Below, in pieces: positions 11,980 through 24,400 of a DNA stretch of 64,000 nt; position 1 is the stretch's first letter; every line of letters starts with the position of its first letter. The notes beneath the pieces are model-generated. The model made no database searches, was not told the DNA's origin, and worked only from the letters and a program-made list of their open reading frames with translations. Location: positions 26,579,145 through 26,643,144 of the forward strand of contig CM067379.1 of NCBI GenBank assembly GCA_034510155.1, given 5' to 3'. Source of the stretch: Eucriotettix oculatus (lineage: Eukaryota; Arthropoda; Insecta; Orthoptera; Tetrigidae). The position numbers were made by a program, and so were the translations under genes.

Positions 11980-12480
11980 GTTATTCTAAATTGTTTTTCT
12001 GATTTATAAAAAATATGTGCTTAAAATAAAAGAAATTACAAAGAGTTTAATTGTTTAATAAAATAAAAATCGCTTGGGTAAAATTCTGAGAACTAAACTC
12101 GCTGACTTACCCAAAGCTCGTGGTTAAAAGAATCTTGAGTAACTCAATAATGCTATTCGCCGTAGGATAAAATTTAAATATGTACGTTACCCGAAAACAG
12201 ATATTTTCTCGTTTATTCTATACGCCATTTCTTAAATAGGAAAATACATACCATCGCTACTTCACTTAAGTGAATTCACACAATAAATTCTAATTGGTGC
12301 ATTTAAAGTAAAGATAAATCTTAGAATAGGACAAATTTATTTTCCACGGATCCTAATAAGAAGCAAAGCTTCAAAGAGTCAGAGATATCGCAAGTCTAAG
12401 ATTAAATTCTGATTTTATAAATGAAACGAGTAACTTCAAAATTTAATTTTACTGAGCGAAAGGAAGTCTCGATTTATTGA
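11980..12480 (-). repeat. Inverted relative of the 8.8-9.5 kb repeat
   Basis: Contains the reverse complement of 'ttaaacaattaaactctttg' and 'gggtaagtcagcgag', both found in the 8820-9480 copies. No coding content. Confidence 0.5.
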
Positions 12481-15371
12481 TTCAGTCTGTCTACGAGGAT
12501 ATTACATTTTATAGGACGATTCTGAGTAATGAACAATTTGATTATACCCTGAACTGAGCTACATTCTTTACTTTGTGGCCACTTTTTAAGTTTTAATCTT
12601 ACAATTATGAAATAGAGGCCAAATGACGTAGCGGTTAAGTTCGAAATTCGCGGAACAACTTATTGTGAAGGTCATCCTGATTTGGGTTTCCCCTATTTCT
12701 TGAAATCGCTAATTAAATATTAGCCCAGGGTAGCTTCCTTTCAAGTAACCAAACGAATAAGGCAATCATTCTAAGTATATATAATGTAAAACATAAGGCA
12801 ATTTAAAATGGCAATCGTTTCTAAGCAGATTAACTTACATATGTACTGGAAAATGAAGCAAAAAAAGTAAAATCAAAGTTATATATATAAAATATCCGAA
12901 CATCTTAAAATAAATCATCATATATCTTGTTAAGATTTTCAGTGTCATTCTTAAGATAGACAGTACTTGGATGATTTATAATGTACAAATTTCAGAAATT
13001 ACCTTTTACCTAAAACAGGACTTGTTTAAATCGAAACCGTGATTAAATATAATTCAATGCTTAATGGCAGGGTTGTGTTTACTGGTTGACAGATTAAAAT
13101 TAGATTTATGTTGTCTAATTCGTGTATTGAAAATTTTTTGTTTGGCCGATTGACAAAAGTCATAATTATAACTAATAATTATATAAACAAAATTGGTAGT
13201 GGAAAATATATTCGGCAAAATCCCTGTGTCCTTTCGTAAATCCAAATCAGATGGTTGAGACTTCAAAATTACCCAATATTAGCGATGCTAATTTAAAGGC
13301 ACAATTGTCATTTGCAGTATTTGTATATTGAATAAGTGTAGAAACTGTTTTTAATATTTTTTACATTTATTAAATAAATTATATTATAAACAACTGATAT
13401 GACGTACCAACCATATAAGAATAAGAAGAAACATTATCTTATAAAATATTACCACAAACTCGTACCATGCTAAAACTTACGTTGTGACACAAACGTGTGA
13501 CGCGACAAATATTTTCCATTACATAAATGGCGCACAACGTGGGGCTAACAACTTTGTTGTAACGTAATGTCGTCCGCAAATTGAGTGGCGTGCAATTCAT
13601 TCTCGTCACGGTGCAACAGAATACTGTTGAAACTTCTGAGGTTGAAGAGAAGGTGAATTGAAAAACAGATGTTTGGGTAATATTATTTCTGCAGTTAGAT
13701 ACTATGAGTATGAAGACACTCGATAGGAAACGGGAAATGTGTTAGTAATTTAATTATTATTTTAAGTTTTTAATCTAGCGCGGCTAATGCAAGCATGTCC
13801 AGGTTCAGGTAAACAATTCTAGGAAGAAGCTTCCGGAATTAACCTTCACCCAAGCAACCTCAACCAACCAGGAAACATTTAATAGATTCGGCTGGGGGAT
13901 GCTGAGTCGAATTTCCACCAATTAGAGGAGCTGTAATGAAAACGGGAGGAGTTAGGCAAAAGTTTTGCAGAAAGTAAGAAAGGAGGTTCTTGGCTGTGAC
14001 TTGATGGAGAAAGGGTCGATGGAAAAGCGACTACAGAAGCACATGACCACGTGGCAGGAAGAACTGGCTGTTGCTCCAAGCCCTTGGACAGCAAACCTTA
14101 CTGGTAAGTTGTCGGATGTTTCCTGGGACTGTTGCAACAATACTTTTTAATCTTTGTCTTTTTGATCAAAATTTCTTTTTTTTTCAGGTTTCCAGCCAGA
14201 AACACGGTAATCTTATTGAGTAGCCGGCAATATATGATTTAAACCTAGACTCATTCTTTTGTAAATATTTTAATTTAATATTTTTAATAAATGTAATCTT
14301 GTAAAATTTAATTTTGATTTTATTTAATGTGCGATCTTATTCTTGATTCGTATTTGTCATTGCAGATTCATGCCCCCTGAATGGTTCTCATGAGGTTTCC
14401 GAAGGCATTGTGTAACACTTGGAACAGAGCGTGACAACAGCGCCGGAAAATTTGCCTCTTAAGGGACGATGTTGGCAAACAATGACAAGACGCGAGCCAT
14501 TACGGAGGAAATTACGAGTGTGTACGTTATCGGATCGGACAATGCAAGCTCGTATAAAGTAATTGAATCGTAAATCGATGGCTAATTTCACTACAGCGAC
14601 CAAGCAAGCGTCTTGGCTCGCGTTCGGGTTCGAGTCGGGATCGGTTCAAAGAGACCGCCGCCATTACTAAAGTTATTCAGAGGAGGAATTTCCCCATTAA
14701 TATGCTATCTGATAGCGTGTCACAGTCACTATCACAATACAGATTTATGCCTTCTGATAGAATAATTGCCTTGGAAGGAAACTATAGCTGTTTATGTCAT
14801 TTATTTACTCACCAGCCGATTAATTGGTCCAACCCGTTTGCTGCAACTGGCGCGTAGCTGCGGGTATCGTAAAACTATTTTCTCGTTTAGTGTTGTAGTC
14901 CAAGTTCTGAACGTCTATTCTTGAAACACCGTGGGCTTCTTTGTTCTGGTTTACCATCATTTCCCTCATTTCTCCCTTATGATAATTATTTCGGCAGTCG
15001 TCCTTAACGCATGACGTAGTCGTTCAACCTTAATGAACGGAACAATAACTTCATTATTGAGAAAATGAGCCACTTCCTCACGCCTTCTTACAATACACTC
15101 ATTATCTGTATTTAGTGAAGCCATTACAGTACGTTATGAGTTCTCCTCCCTTGCTTATTAATGTACCAGGCTAACAAGCGTTTTACACGGGTGAGCATTC
15201 GTTTCTAAATTTATAGATTTGGTTCTTTTTGTATTTAAGAGAGTTATTCTCGTTTGAGCGGCTTCCTTAACGGCATTACTTTTAGAGTCTACATAATTAA
15301 GACTTGACTCGGCTCCCGGCTCCACTCTGCACATTTTGCAGCGAGATATTATGAATAGTAATCTGTTTGAC
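12481..15371. other. Intergenic, no firm gene
   Basis: A short open frame at 13965-14150 ends by a donor-like 'ctggtaagt' (about 14101) and could be an exon, but its protein matches nothing I know and no partner exon is visible. A GC-richer block at 14390-14660 also lacks features. Everything else is AT-rich. Confidence 0.4.
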
Positions 15372-15612
15372 GTGCCGACCTCATGAGCTAGTGTCGCTAT
15401 CTCACAACACAGAGGTCCAGGTTTCGAATCCTGGCATGGACTTGAATGCTTGTGAAGTCTTGATCACGCAGACTGGGATTGAGACTGCTGGAGAATCGAT
15501 ACGCTGACCATGTATCAGTCCAAATTCGGAATGTGTCATGCTAGATGGCAGTCCGCAGTCGACCCGGAAGCCCAAGGCCCTGAATGGACTGCAGAGCGAA
15601 GGAAGTAATCCG
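15372..15612 (+). mobile_element. tRNA-derived SINE
   Basis: A pol III B box ('ggtttcgaatcctgg') lies about 45 bases after an A-box-like 'gagctagtgtcgc'. The body has 'catggacttgaatg', 'gagaatcgatacgctgacca' and 'caaattcgga'. Related copies lie at 18655 (+), 39865 (-), 47440 (-) and, more distantly, 55600 (+). SINEs are copied by a partner LINE. Confidence 0.75.
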
Positions 15613-16509
15613 TTTGGCATAAATCATTACCAGCATAATAATTCACACATTTAACTTCACCTATCCTGTGATGTGATTGGCCGCTTTCCTTTAACTCTAA
15701 GGTCCGTTTGGGATTTCTTGGAGTTGATATCTTCGTGTTGCTCAACCGTGAGGTTAGTCTAGGAGCTTCACAGTAAGCAAAAAAGCAGCGTCTGGAAGAT
15801 CCATCAGCCACAGATTGTAGGGCGACCTTCTCTTGAATGGGGTCTTTACCGCCTTCTTGACATGATGTGAAGGCGGCCGATTAGAGCCTCAGTATCTCCC
15901 ACATCAACCGCAAAAATATGAGCTATCGTCCCCCTGAAACACATCCGGTGACCTTCGTGCAGACCATTAATCTGCTCCGTGGAACAGCGTCTTGCATTCA
16001 TACGCTCCCTGGTTCCAACCGTGTCTGAATTGCAAGAGATATTTATTAATGGTCGTCTCCGGTCCAGTTTGCGAAACGCAGGGAGCGACCTTGTGGATCA
16101 CGAACTGAAAAAGGTAAATCACTAACGAAAAATATTACTTTTTTATTTGATCGTAAAGGTGAGGAGGTATAACAGGCTTATCAATATATACTTAAAAATC
16201 ATCCCTCTTTATCTCACAATTGTTATGCAATTTATCAAATATCTCCTCAAAATCAGTTCCGGATCTTGCGCTGGAATTACCCAGGGCGCCAGTGGTTGCT
16301 ACTGGATTGCGATCAACCGCACTCACTCTGCGACGTGTGCTAACGATCCACACTGGGATACATAAATTGTTGGCAACATGTTGGCTTCTTTGTTGCCGTA
16401 TTCTATCCCGTCAACAAGAAACAATACGGTCTATTCACGTTTGGCGATAAACTTCAAAGATATTTATTTCTTGAATCCCTGTTTTCCATTTGAGATGGAA
16501 GACATCGCT

Positions 16510-16640
16510 GCATGAGTAGCGACCTATCTTTTTCAGGTTTTCTAGGGATTTCCCTGCATTTCTTTCAGGTGATTCACCGGGTAGGATCCTTAACCTTGTT
16601 GCACAGTAGGCCCACTCCCTAATTTTATTCGAATTTTTGT
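16510..16640 (+). repeat. R1 repeat fragment
   Basis: 'caggttttctagggatttcc', 'tgattcaccgggtaggatcc' and the run to 'gcacagtaggccc' match the centre of R1 as seen at 62735-62790. Both flanks of the full repeat are absent. Confidence 0.7.
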
Positions 16641-16928
16641 ATTTTAGAATGATATAAAGGCTCAGCAAGAACATTATGGTTCGACGACAGGCAGCCGGAC
16701 GGGGGACATGCCTGTCTGCGGATTTATAATATTAAGCTTGTTTTGCTGAAGGAAGATTCACCCTTCAAAATTTCCGAAGGAAACTGTTATCTGTGTCCGC
16801 GCTGGACATAGGACTGATGAGGATAGGCGGAACAACCATCACGTCAGATAGCGTTTTCCCTTGGAGAAGGAATATATGAGTTGAGGTGGGAGGCTAGAAG
16901 CCGAAAAATAGGCAGAATGGTTCTAGAC

Positions 16929-17000
16929 GTTGAGAAGGCGAGGAGGTAAAGAGGGAGAGTTGAGAAGGCGAGGGGGAAGGGAGGAGAGTTGACCAGGACG
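16929..17000 (+). repeat. Short purine-rich tandem repeat
   Basis: About two units of 'gttgagaaggcgagg' plus a purine filler, period about 34 bases. Confidence 0.7.
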
Positions 17001-17464
17001 TGAAAGGGAGGAGTAAGCTGGAGTGTGCAACAAGAGTTGAAAGTGAGGTGTGAATTGCTACTCGTTTATGAGGAGGTATTGAAAACAAGGAAGTCTAGAG
17101 GGAAGAAGGAAGAAAATCTGCGGTTTCCTCAATCACCGGCAGTACCAGATTCATCCCACTTTCTGCCGGAAAAGGAAAAATCTACAATTAAACCCGAAGG
17201 AAGAAGGAAGTTCCGGTCGCCTATTAGCCTGCATCAAGACAGGAATGTCAGGTTCGTCAAGTGAACGAAATCTCTGCTGCACATGGTTACCCCTATAAGT
17301 CATTAACCCTGATATTTAAAATCGTCCCCTTCAATTATTAATCTGTTTATAATACCGCGCAGGACTCCTTTTAAGTGACTGTTTCTTATAAATAAAATTA
17401 TTATATCATATCCTAAAGCGCAAGTAATTTAAATAAAACCCCTATAATCATTTACGACCTATAG

Positions 17465-17965
17465 CCCGGTGGCTCTAGTCAACCCTTATTTACATTATTC
17501 CTGTGGGAGCTTTCTCTTGCAGGTATTTCTCCATTGATTACCTTTGGGGATGCCTTGTTCTCTCTCTAATTTCAAGGTTTTCACACGCCGAGGCTCCTCT
17601 ATCTCATTAGGAGGTGTATGCTGCGGTGGTCATGGACCTTGGTTGTCCACTGATCCTATTGGACCAGTCAGCCAGCTGCCTGCTGAACCTAGGGAAGGGA
17701 ATGCTGCGACCCCACAACAGACTCCTTTCCCGTCATTAGAAAGGGCGTGAGACAATCTCCCAATAGCCTGACCTACCTGATGCAGGTTTTCTAGGATTTT
17801 TCCTGCATCTATTTTAGGTGAATCATCGGGTAGGGTCCATAAAATATATCCCGGGGGCCCTAGTTAACCCTTGGCTACCTTGCTCTACCTTCCACAACCC
17901 TTCTTTTCAATTCCTTTCCTATGCTATTAAAGGACAGTTGCCTGTTTCATGATAGCCTTTTATCC
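17465..17965 (+). repeat. R1 dispersed repeat
   Basis: Same landmarks as the 11155 copy but on the plus strand: 'gatcctattggaccag', 'gctgcgaccccacaacag', 'gaaagggcgtgag', 'caggttttctaggatttt', 'aatcatcgggtagggtcc' and 'cctatgctattaaaggac'. Overlapping short frames are by-products of its GC content. Confidence 0.8.
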
Positions 17966-18654
17966 CGAGCATTTACATTTATAAAAGTGATGGAGGATAA
18001 TCTAAAAAGTAAATATTTATGAAGTAGTTATTGAAATGCTAGAAGCAGAACCCGGACGTTGGAATAAGAGATTACAGAGAGAGGAATATAAATTTTGAAG
18101 AATGTCCGCGATTGCTATATATTTTACGACAAATGTAGATGAAATATAAAGAAAAATTAAATTGTTAAATGTTCCATTTTGTTGTGGTGAAAGGAAGATT
18201 TATTTGCTTATGTATTAAAATAAAGAACCCTTAACTCGTTTACGAATATCCTGTGTCTAAATGTCGGAAAGTGACCAACCACCAATCTTACTAATGGCGA
18301 GATGTCTGCACGGAAGTTTGAATCATCTTTTGAAAAGTTTAGAAGCTACTAAGTGAAGTGCGAAACGAGCTTCCATCAGTTAACTTTAACCCTAGCATGA
18401 AGTTGTCACCATAGATTCTTTCATCTTTTAAAACATTCTTTTTCGTTTATAGGGAATTGGGAAGGAAGCAGCAGCAGCAAGGTCCATATTCACAACTTGA
18501 CTGATTTTGACGTGTTCCAACCAATTGTAGGCAACATGTTGATGTATCCAACAACAACAAGTTGTAACCCAGTATGGAGGCGACTGTTGCGAGGCTGTCG
18601 CAATGTTCCCACGTGGACTAGACATTAAAGGAGACTAGCGTCACTGTAAGCCGA

Positions 18655-18830
18655 TCCCCTGTGGTCTAGTAGCTAACGTCTCTTGGCATGGACTTGGATG
18701 TCTGTGTCGTCATGGTCACGGGATCCAGGTGAAGAGTCCATACGCTGACCACGTATCACTGCAAATTCGGAGTATGCCATGTAAGTTGTCCTGGTAGGCC
18801 AAGGCCTTTAATGTGCTGAAGAAGAAGATG
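18655..18830 (+). mobile_element. tRNA-derived SINE, truncated head
   Basis: Keeps 'tgtggtctagtagc' (A-box-like), 'catggacttggatgtctg', 'catacgctgaccacgtatc', 'caaattcgga' and 'ggccaaggcc', as in the 15372 copy. The B-box region is deleted. Confidence 0.7.
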
Positions 18831-18991
18831 AGTCAGCGTAACCCTGTCTCGTAGATTGAAATGAAGCGCCACCGTTGAAGGGGCAGGAACTCGTACGTCG
18901 TGTTACGTTAGAGAAAGACTGAGTGATCTATATAATCCGTGTGAGTGTGTAAAAGGCAGGGCAGAGCAGGAAATCTTTTGTGTGTGTGGGC

Positions 18992-19009
18992 AGAGAGAGA
19001 GAGAGAGGG
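18992..19009 (+). repeat. (GA)n microsatellite
   Basis: Uninterrupted GA dinucleotides preceded by a short GT run. Confidence 0.85.
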
Positions 19010-21236
19010 AGTGCGTGCCGCGTGGGCAACTCACGGCTGTTTCATGGGTGGGTGGCAGATCCGCACAATGGACCCTCTCACTTGAATTCTCGGAACATAA
19101 CTAAACCGACTGCAACGCCGAGTCTACTGTTACACTCGCTGCTCCCAAGACGTCCGCAGCACACAACTGAGACACACTGTTGCGAATACAGAACGCGATT
19201 CATTTCCTTCTTGTCGTGCACTTTACCGTCTACAACTACCGACGTCACAACTATTACGCTCTGGTCCAGCCTGGGAAAATTTACTGCATAAACGTGGAAT
19301 ACATAATTTATGCAAAATATGGCAGCAAGTAACTTCGATTAATTCTCAAATAAATATAAAATGGCGGAGCAACTGAAAGAGAATCTCAGACAACATTGGC
19401 CTCTATGTAATATTTTAGAAAAACGTGCCAAATTAATTCCAGTATAACCAGAAATGTTGAAGACTGGTCCACTCACAATAAATTTAAATTTCACAGCAAG
19501 ACCACTCTGGAGATTAAATTGATCACAGTTTCACCACATAAAGTAGGTAAATAGGTCTGATAACATTATTGTTATGCACTGATGTCCTGCTCGTCTCATA
19601 TGCGAGTTGATTATGTTTGGATCTACAAGAATTTGTACCCTTTTTGTTACGGTCCTTTTTCACCCTAGACCTCTGGCAATGTGAGTTTTGTTTTTGACCC
19701 ATCCACAAGAGATCTTATGAATTTATTTTCGAGCTCAGATGTCGAATGTGCATACAGAAGCAAATAAAGTAGATTACAAGAACCAGAAATTGGTGTGGGA
19801 ACAGTGGTGATGTTATTAGAAGCCCAGTTCCCTTTAGTACCTATCAATCATTTTATTGCAAATATTTTCTCAATTTAGTGTCCGAAGGGGAGCGTGCACA
19901 ATTATAAAAGATGATGAGAATGCAGTTTTGAATCCCAAATTGACTCTATCTCAATCAGTAATCATCAGGGAACTTCAAACTTGTTGTTAACATTTTATGT
20001 TTGAATAATAACCTTGAAGAGAATCTCATATAGCCATTGAATGGTTGTTCTTGAAAAGAACTGAGAGCTATTTCTACTAAATTATAAAAGTTATAATGTG
20101 GCCACCTCAGAAATCAAATATGGAAATACTGATATTTTAATAGTAATCATATGTTACTATTCTCCCTTCTGAGAATAAAATACAATAATTATTTTTTGGA
20201 TTACAAATTAAAGCATCATAGAAATTATGCATCAAACATCAAGGGTCTGAAATGTATCATTAACTGTTCAGAATTCAGATCAAATACTGTTACTTTTTAT
20301 TATTATCAATTCATAATGATAATATTAACAAAATATTTCTTTAGTATAAATTTGGTTCTGGTATTTCATTGATGTAACGTAAACAGTGCCCAAGATTAAA
20401 ATATTATTTCTTTTTAAAAATTGATTTCAATATCTTCTAAATGTTAATTTCTGGGAATTATAATATATTTTGAGAACAGTTTCATAATATTTTAATGTTT
20501 TATGGGAGTTTGCTAAATACAGTAATACAATTTACACCAATGTACTCAATATGTATGAGTTGATGATTTTTGTATAAAAAATTTTCACTTAAGTCTATAT
20601 TACTTATAAGTACCATATGCAGCATTAATGATTTCAAGTATTAAGTAAGAGTAAAAATACTAATTTTAAAAAATCCCAAAAAAGTACATAAAGAATTATC
20701 ACATTGAGCATTAAAAGTATTTAAAACTAACTCATTTATTGTACAAGTTTCTGTAATTTGACATCATTTGTACAGTATAGATAACTGAGGTTAATATATT
20801 TGCAAGTATATTGATGTTAATTTTCCAATTCAATGCAAATAAACCCCTCAGAATGTTAAACTCGTTAATTATTTAAAATTTTTGATTCAAAATCTGTGTT
20901 TTATATTTCATTTGAAATGGCATAATGTGTCATTACTCAGCATTAATTGATATGTCATTAGTTGAAAACCAATGCTATAAATAGCTAAATGTAAAATTGT
21001 TTGCATATTCACACAATTTATTAAAATTCTACAAATAAGATAAACTCAGAAAATTGAGTCACTGATTCTTAAAATTATGCATATTTAACTAAATATTATA
21101 CAGCCCCATGTTTATTTGTCCTTAATCACAATGTGGAGAGTTTATTTCCCAGCCACGAATACTTCATTTTAGTCTTTCTCTTATGCTAGGAAGAGCAACA
21201 AGGAAAAAAGGTGTATATATAAATTGATTTTGTATT

Positions 21237-21242
21237 TTATTT
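21237..21242 (-). terminator. Possible poly(A) signal of P450-A
   Basis: AATAAA on the minus strand, about 195 bases after the P450-A stop and the first such hexamer downstream. In DNA this AT-rich, chance hits are common. Confidence 0.35.
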
Positions 21243-21435
21243 TTGCTCATAATGTAATTATGAAACCATGTATTTATGTAAAATGGTTGATTATTAAGTA
21301 TGCCAGTGTTAAAAATGTTATATATCTAAATTTTTGGAATTAATTAAATATCTACATATATAATTTTAAAATTATAATTCCTGAAATTTAATAATGAAAA
21401 AACTGAGATCACAGTATTAAATAAAGATGATAAAA

Positions 21436-24400
21436 CTACCGTGAGTTCATTATAACTTGGAATGGTTTTGGTGCAGTGGTAAATCCTGGAAGAGGATCTG
21501 TTGATGGTGGTGGAGAATGTGGAGGAAGACTTATTTGAAATTCCTGAACTATTCTTCCCAAGAAAATGAACAGATTGTTACGAGCTAGAGGTTCTCCAAG
21601 GCAAATTCGTTTTCCCACTCCAAAATTTATCATCCAAGGATCTCGTACAAATGCTCCAGTTTTTGGATTAATGAATCTTTCAGGTCTGAAAACCTCTGGA
21701 TCTCCCCAGTGTTCTTTGTCATGAAGAACACTCCATAAACTTATAAACATCATTGTCTCCTGCAAACACAAAACAATTATAAATATTTTTGGTAACAAAA
21801 ATTTTAAGACACCATTTACTGTATGTGTATAAATTACCCATTACCTTAGGTAGTATATATCCATTAAGATATGTATCCTTCTCTACAGTGTGAGGTGGAC
21901 ATAGCGGAGCTATTGTGTTAATCCTAGAAACTTCTGCTATTACAGCTTCCATGTATGGTAAACTGAAAACCAATTCAAAGTATCATTGATACTAATCTTC
22001 TGCTACTAAATAATCAGAGTATTGTATGAGAATAAATTACTTAGGCTTGTCATCTAATGATATCTTTCGCCCTTTGCCAACTATGGTATCAAGTTCTTCG
22101 TGCAGCTTATCTTGTACATTTGGGTACATGGCAAGGTACATAACAATAAATCCAAGTGTATTAGAAACAGACTCAGCACCAGCACCAAATAAATCAAAGA
22201 TGATGGACACAAGCCCATCCTCTGGAACAAATATAAATTGTTTATACAGTTGGTTATTTTAGAGAATTACAATTTATTTATTATTGGTTCTTAAAAGATT
22301 TATTAAGTGGGCAGTAATAGGGGAAATTATATCTTATATAGATTCTAACTCGTGCTTTTTAAGAAGAATGTATAAATTTTGAGCATGAATATAAGGTGTT
22401 TAACAATGACTTGGCAAAATAATGAAACAATTGATCTTTTACAGAGTAATTTAAGTCATACTTGTAACACATTATTTTCATAATTTATTATTATTAATAT
22501 TATATATATAATTTTTATTTTATTGTTTTTATTTAACTGGGCTCATTATTACTAGTGTTATCTATAATTCCTTTCTCTCTTGGTACTTAAATTTCTGAGA
22601 TATGATGCTTCCCATTACTCTTTGTCACTCCAATGCCACCGGTAGGGAGGTTGGAAATTACCATATTCCCGGCAAACATTCAGTCTTGCAATAACTACTT
22701 GTGAGAAAGGAGCTGAAGTGTTACTTGTTGCCTTGGATCTCTACCATACTGTTGGACTTTTGATGAAACTTTTGTTACAAGTAAATTTTATAAGAAAGGT
22801 CTGTAAATGGTCATAAATTGTTTAATTATATACAACAGATGTTAAATTTAAACCTTTGGTAAAATAATAATGTACTTGGAATGTTGAATTTTTAATTGTA
22901 CTTAATAAATGTTTATATGCTTTTAAGCAACCTAAAAATAAATTAATTGTCAAAAGCCAGTAATGTTATATAAATAGTTAAGATAATGAAAAGTAAATAT
23001 ACGCTACGAAAGCATAGAGCATAGAAAATATAAATGTTTATAAAACATGTGTTTTTAAAAGTAGTAATGAAATCAGTCCTAGTTATCAATTTATTACTTG
23101 CCTGTAAAATATGCATCCTGACCATCTTTAATTTCCTTTAAATACACATCAATGAAGTCCCTTGGATTATCTTCATCAAAATCTTCCATATGTTGTCTGA
23201 TAACATTCTGTGAGAACATGAATATATTTATAAAAATGTTTCTGTTACTTTAATTAAGCAAAATTTGTATTAAGAAATCTCCCCCATATTAAAGAATTTT
23301 CACAAATCCCTCAAGCCAATATAGAAATACTACATTTAAAGAAAATCAAATGAATTTAATGAAAACTAAATTAGCATTTATTATCCAGAAAGAATGATGT
23401 AGTCTTTCTGTTTAGTTAAATTTATTTTATTTCTGTCAGTATTGCTTTATGACCAAGTTTGACAATTTTTAAAATACTGCCTCCCACTAGAGCATATAAT
23501 ACATAACTTTCAAATTTCTAAAGCTCATGATTGTGGTAATATCATTAATTGAATTTTCTACAAAAATGTTTGCCAACAAAAAATAACTACATACTCACTC
23601 TAGCAAATTCTTGTATGTCTGTCCTCATTTGAATTTCCTCAGATTTTCCAAACAATCCTGGTGCAATTTTCACAAGAAATGGAACAAGTAGTTGAAGGAA
23701 ATTTCCTGTGGGTCGTCCAGTCCTGAACATTGAGTTGACAGCTTCCAGGATTTTTTTAAGTTGTTCATCATTACTGTCAAAGCGTTTGCCAGCCATAATT
23801 GCCCATAACACATTTACCATTCTCAATCCAAAGATATCTGTTGCCTGTGTTCATTATATACACTTGAAAAATGCTTATAATACATAATTCGGTATAAAAT
23901 TATAAAAGTTAACAAAACAGTGTTCATCTTAAGTTTAATCTATAATTAAAAATGGTAAATCCAATAACTTGTAAATTAAATCTTGTGGTTTTAATGATAA
24001 AAATTTCATTTTTATATATTTGTTACAAATCATTTATTTAACTCTGCTAAATGATCAATTCTATGACTTTCCATTTACGTTTATAAAATTAATTAATAAA
24101 TTAATGGAAATAAATTCAGTATTTTGCTTAAAAATGAGATATATACATAGTGAAGTAGTATTGCTTTTTTCTTACAATAACTTTTCTGTCTCTGATTGCT
24201 TCTATAAGATCATCAACTTCCTCTAACATCAGGCCTTCCATACTTTTCTTTCCAAATCCAAAATCCCTTAGGTGTCGTAGAGTAAATCGTCTCTGATTCA
24301 CCCAGAATGGACCATCAGTGAAAAAAACTCCTATAAAATAAATGACAAGAAATCAGCATTTAAATGATTTAATATTTCACAATATATAAGGGCCAAAAAT

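Larger units (their letters stand above)
15613..17464. other. Intergenic, no gene seen
   Basis: 16270-16440 shares a 'gcaacatgttg' phrase with 18530, hinting at another repeat. No coding gene is supported. Confidence 0.4.
17966..21235. other. Intergenic, no gene seen
   Basis: Very AT-rich from 19300 on. 18840-19290 is GC-richer with a GA microsatellite and a 103-codon plus frame of no known family. The end near 21.2 kb is the likely 3' flank of P450-A. Confidence 0.45.

Noticed and set aside
15402..15440. Functional tRNA gene
   Set aside because: The B box is good, but the acceptor and D arms do not pair and the unit recurs with a long SINE body.
17025..17264. 79-codon plus-strand frame with Lys/Glu-rich product
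   Set aside because: It grows out of a purine-rich tandem repeat and shows no family or start context.
18980..19291. 103-codon plus-strand frame near the GA microsatellite
   Set aside because: The start lies next to simple repeat, and the protein is Ser/Thr/Leu-rich without a domain or splice partners.
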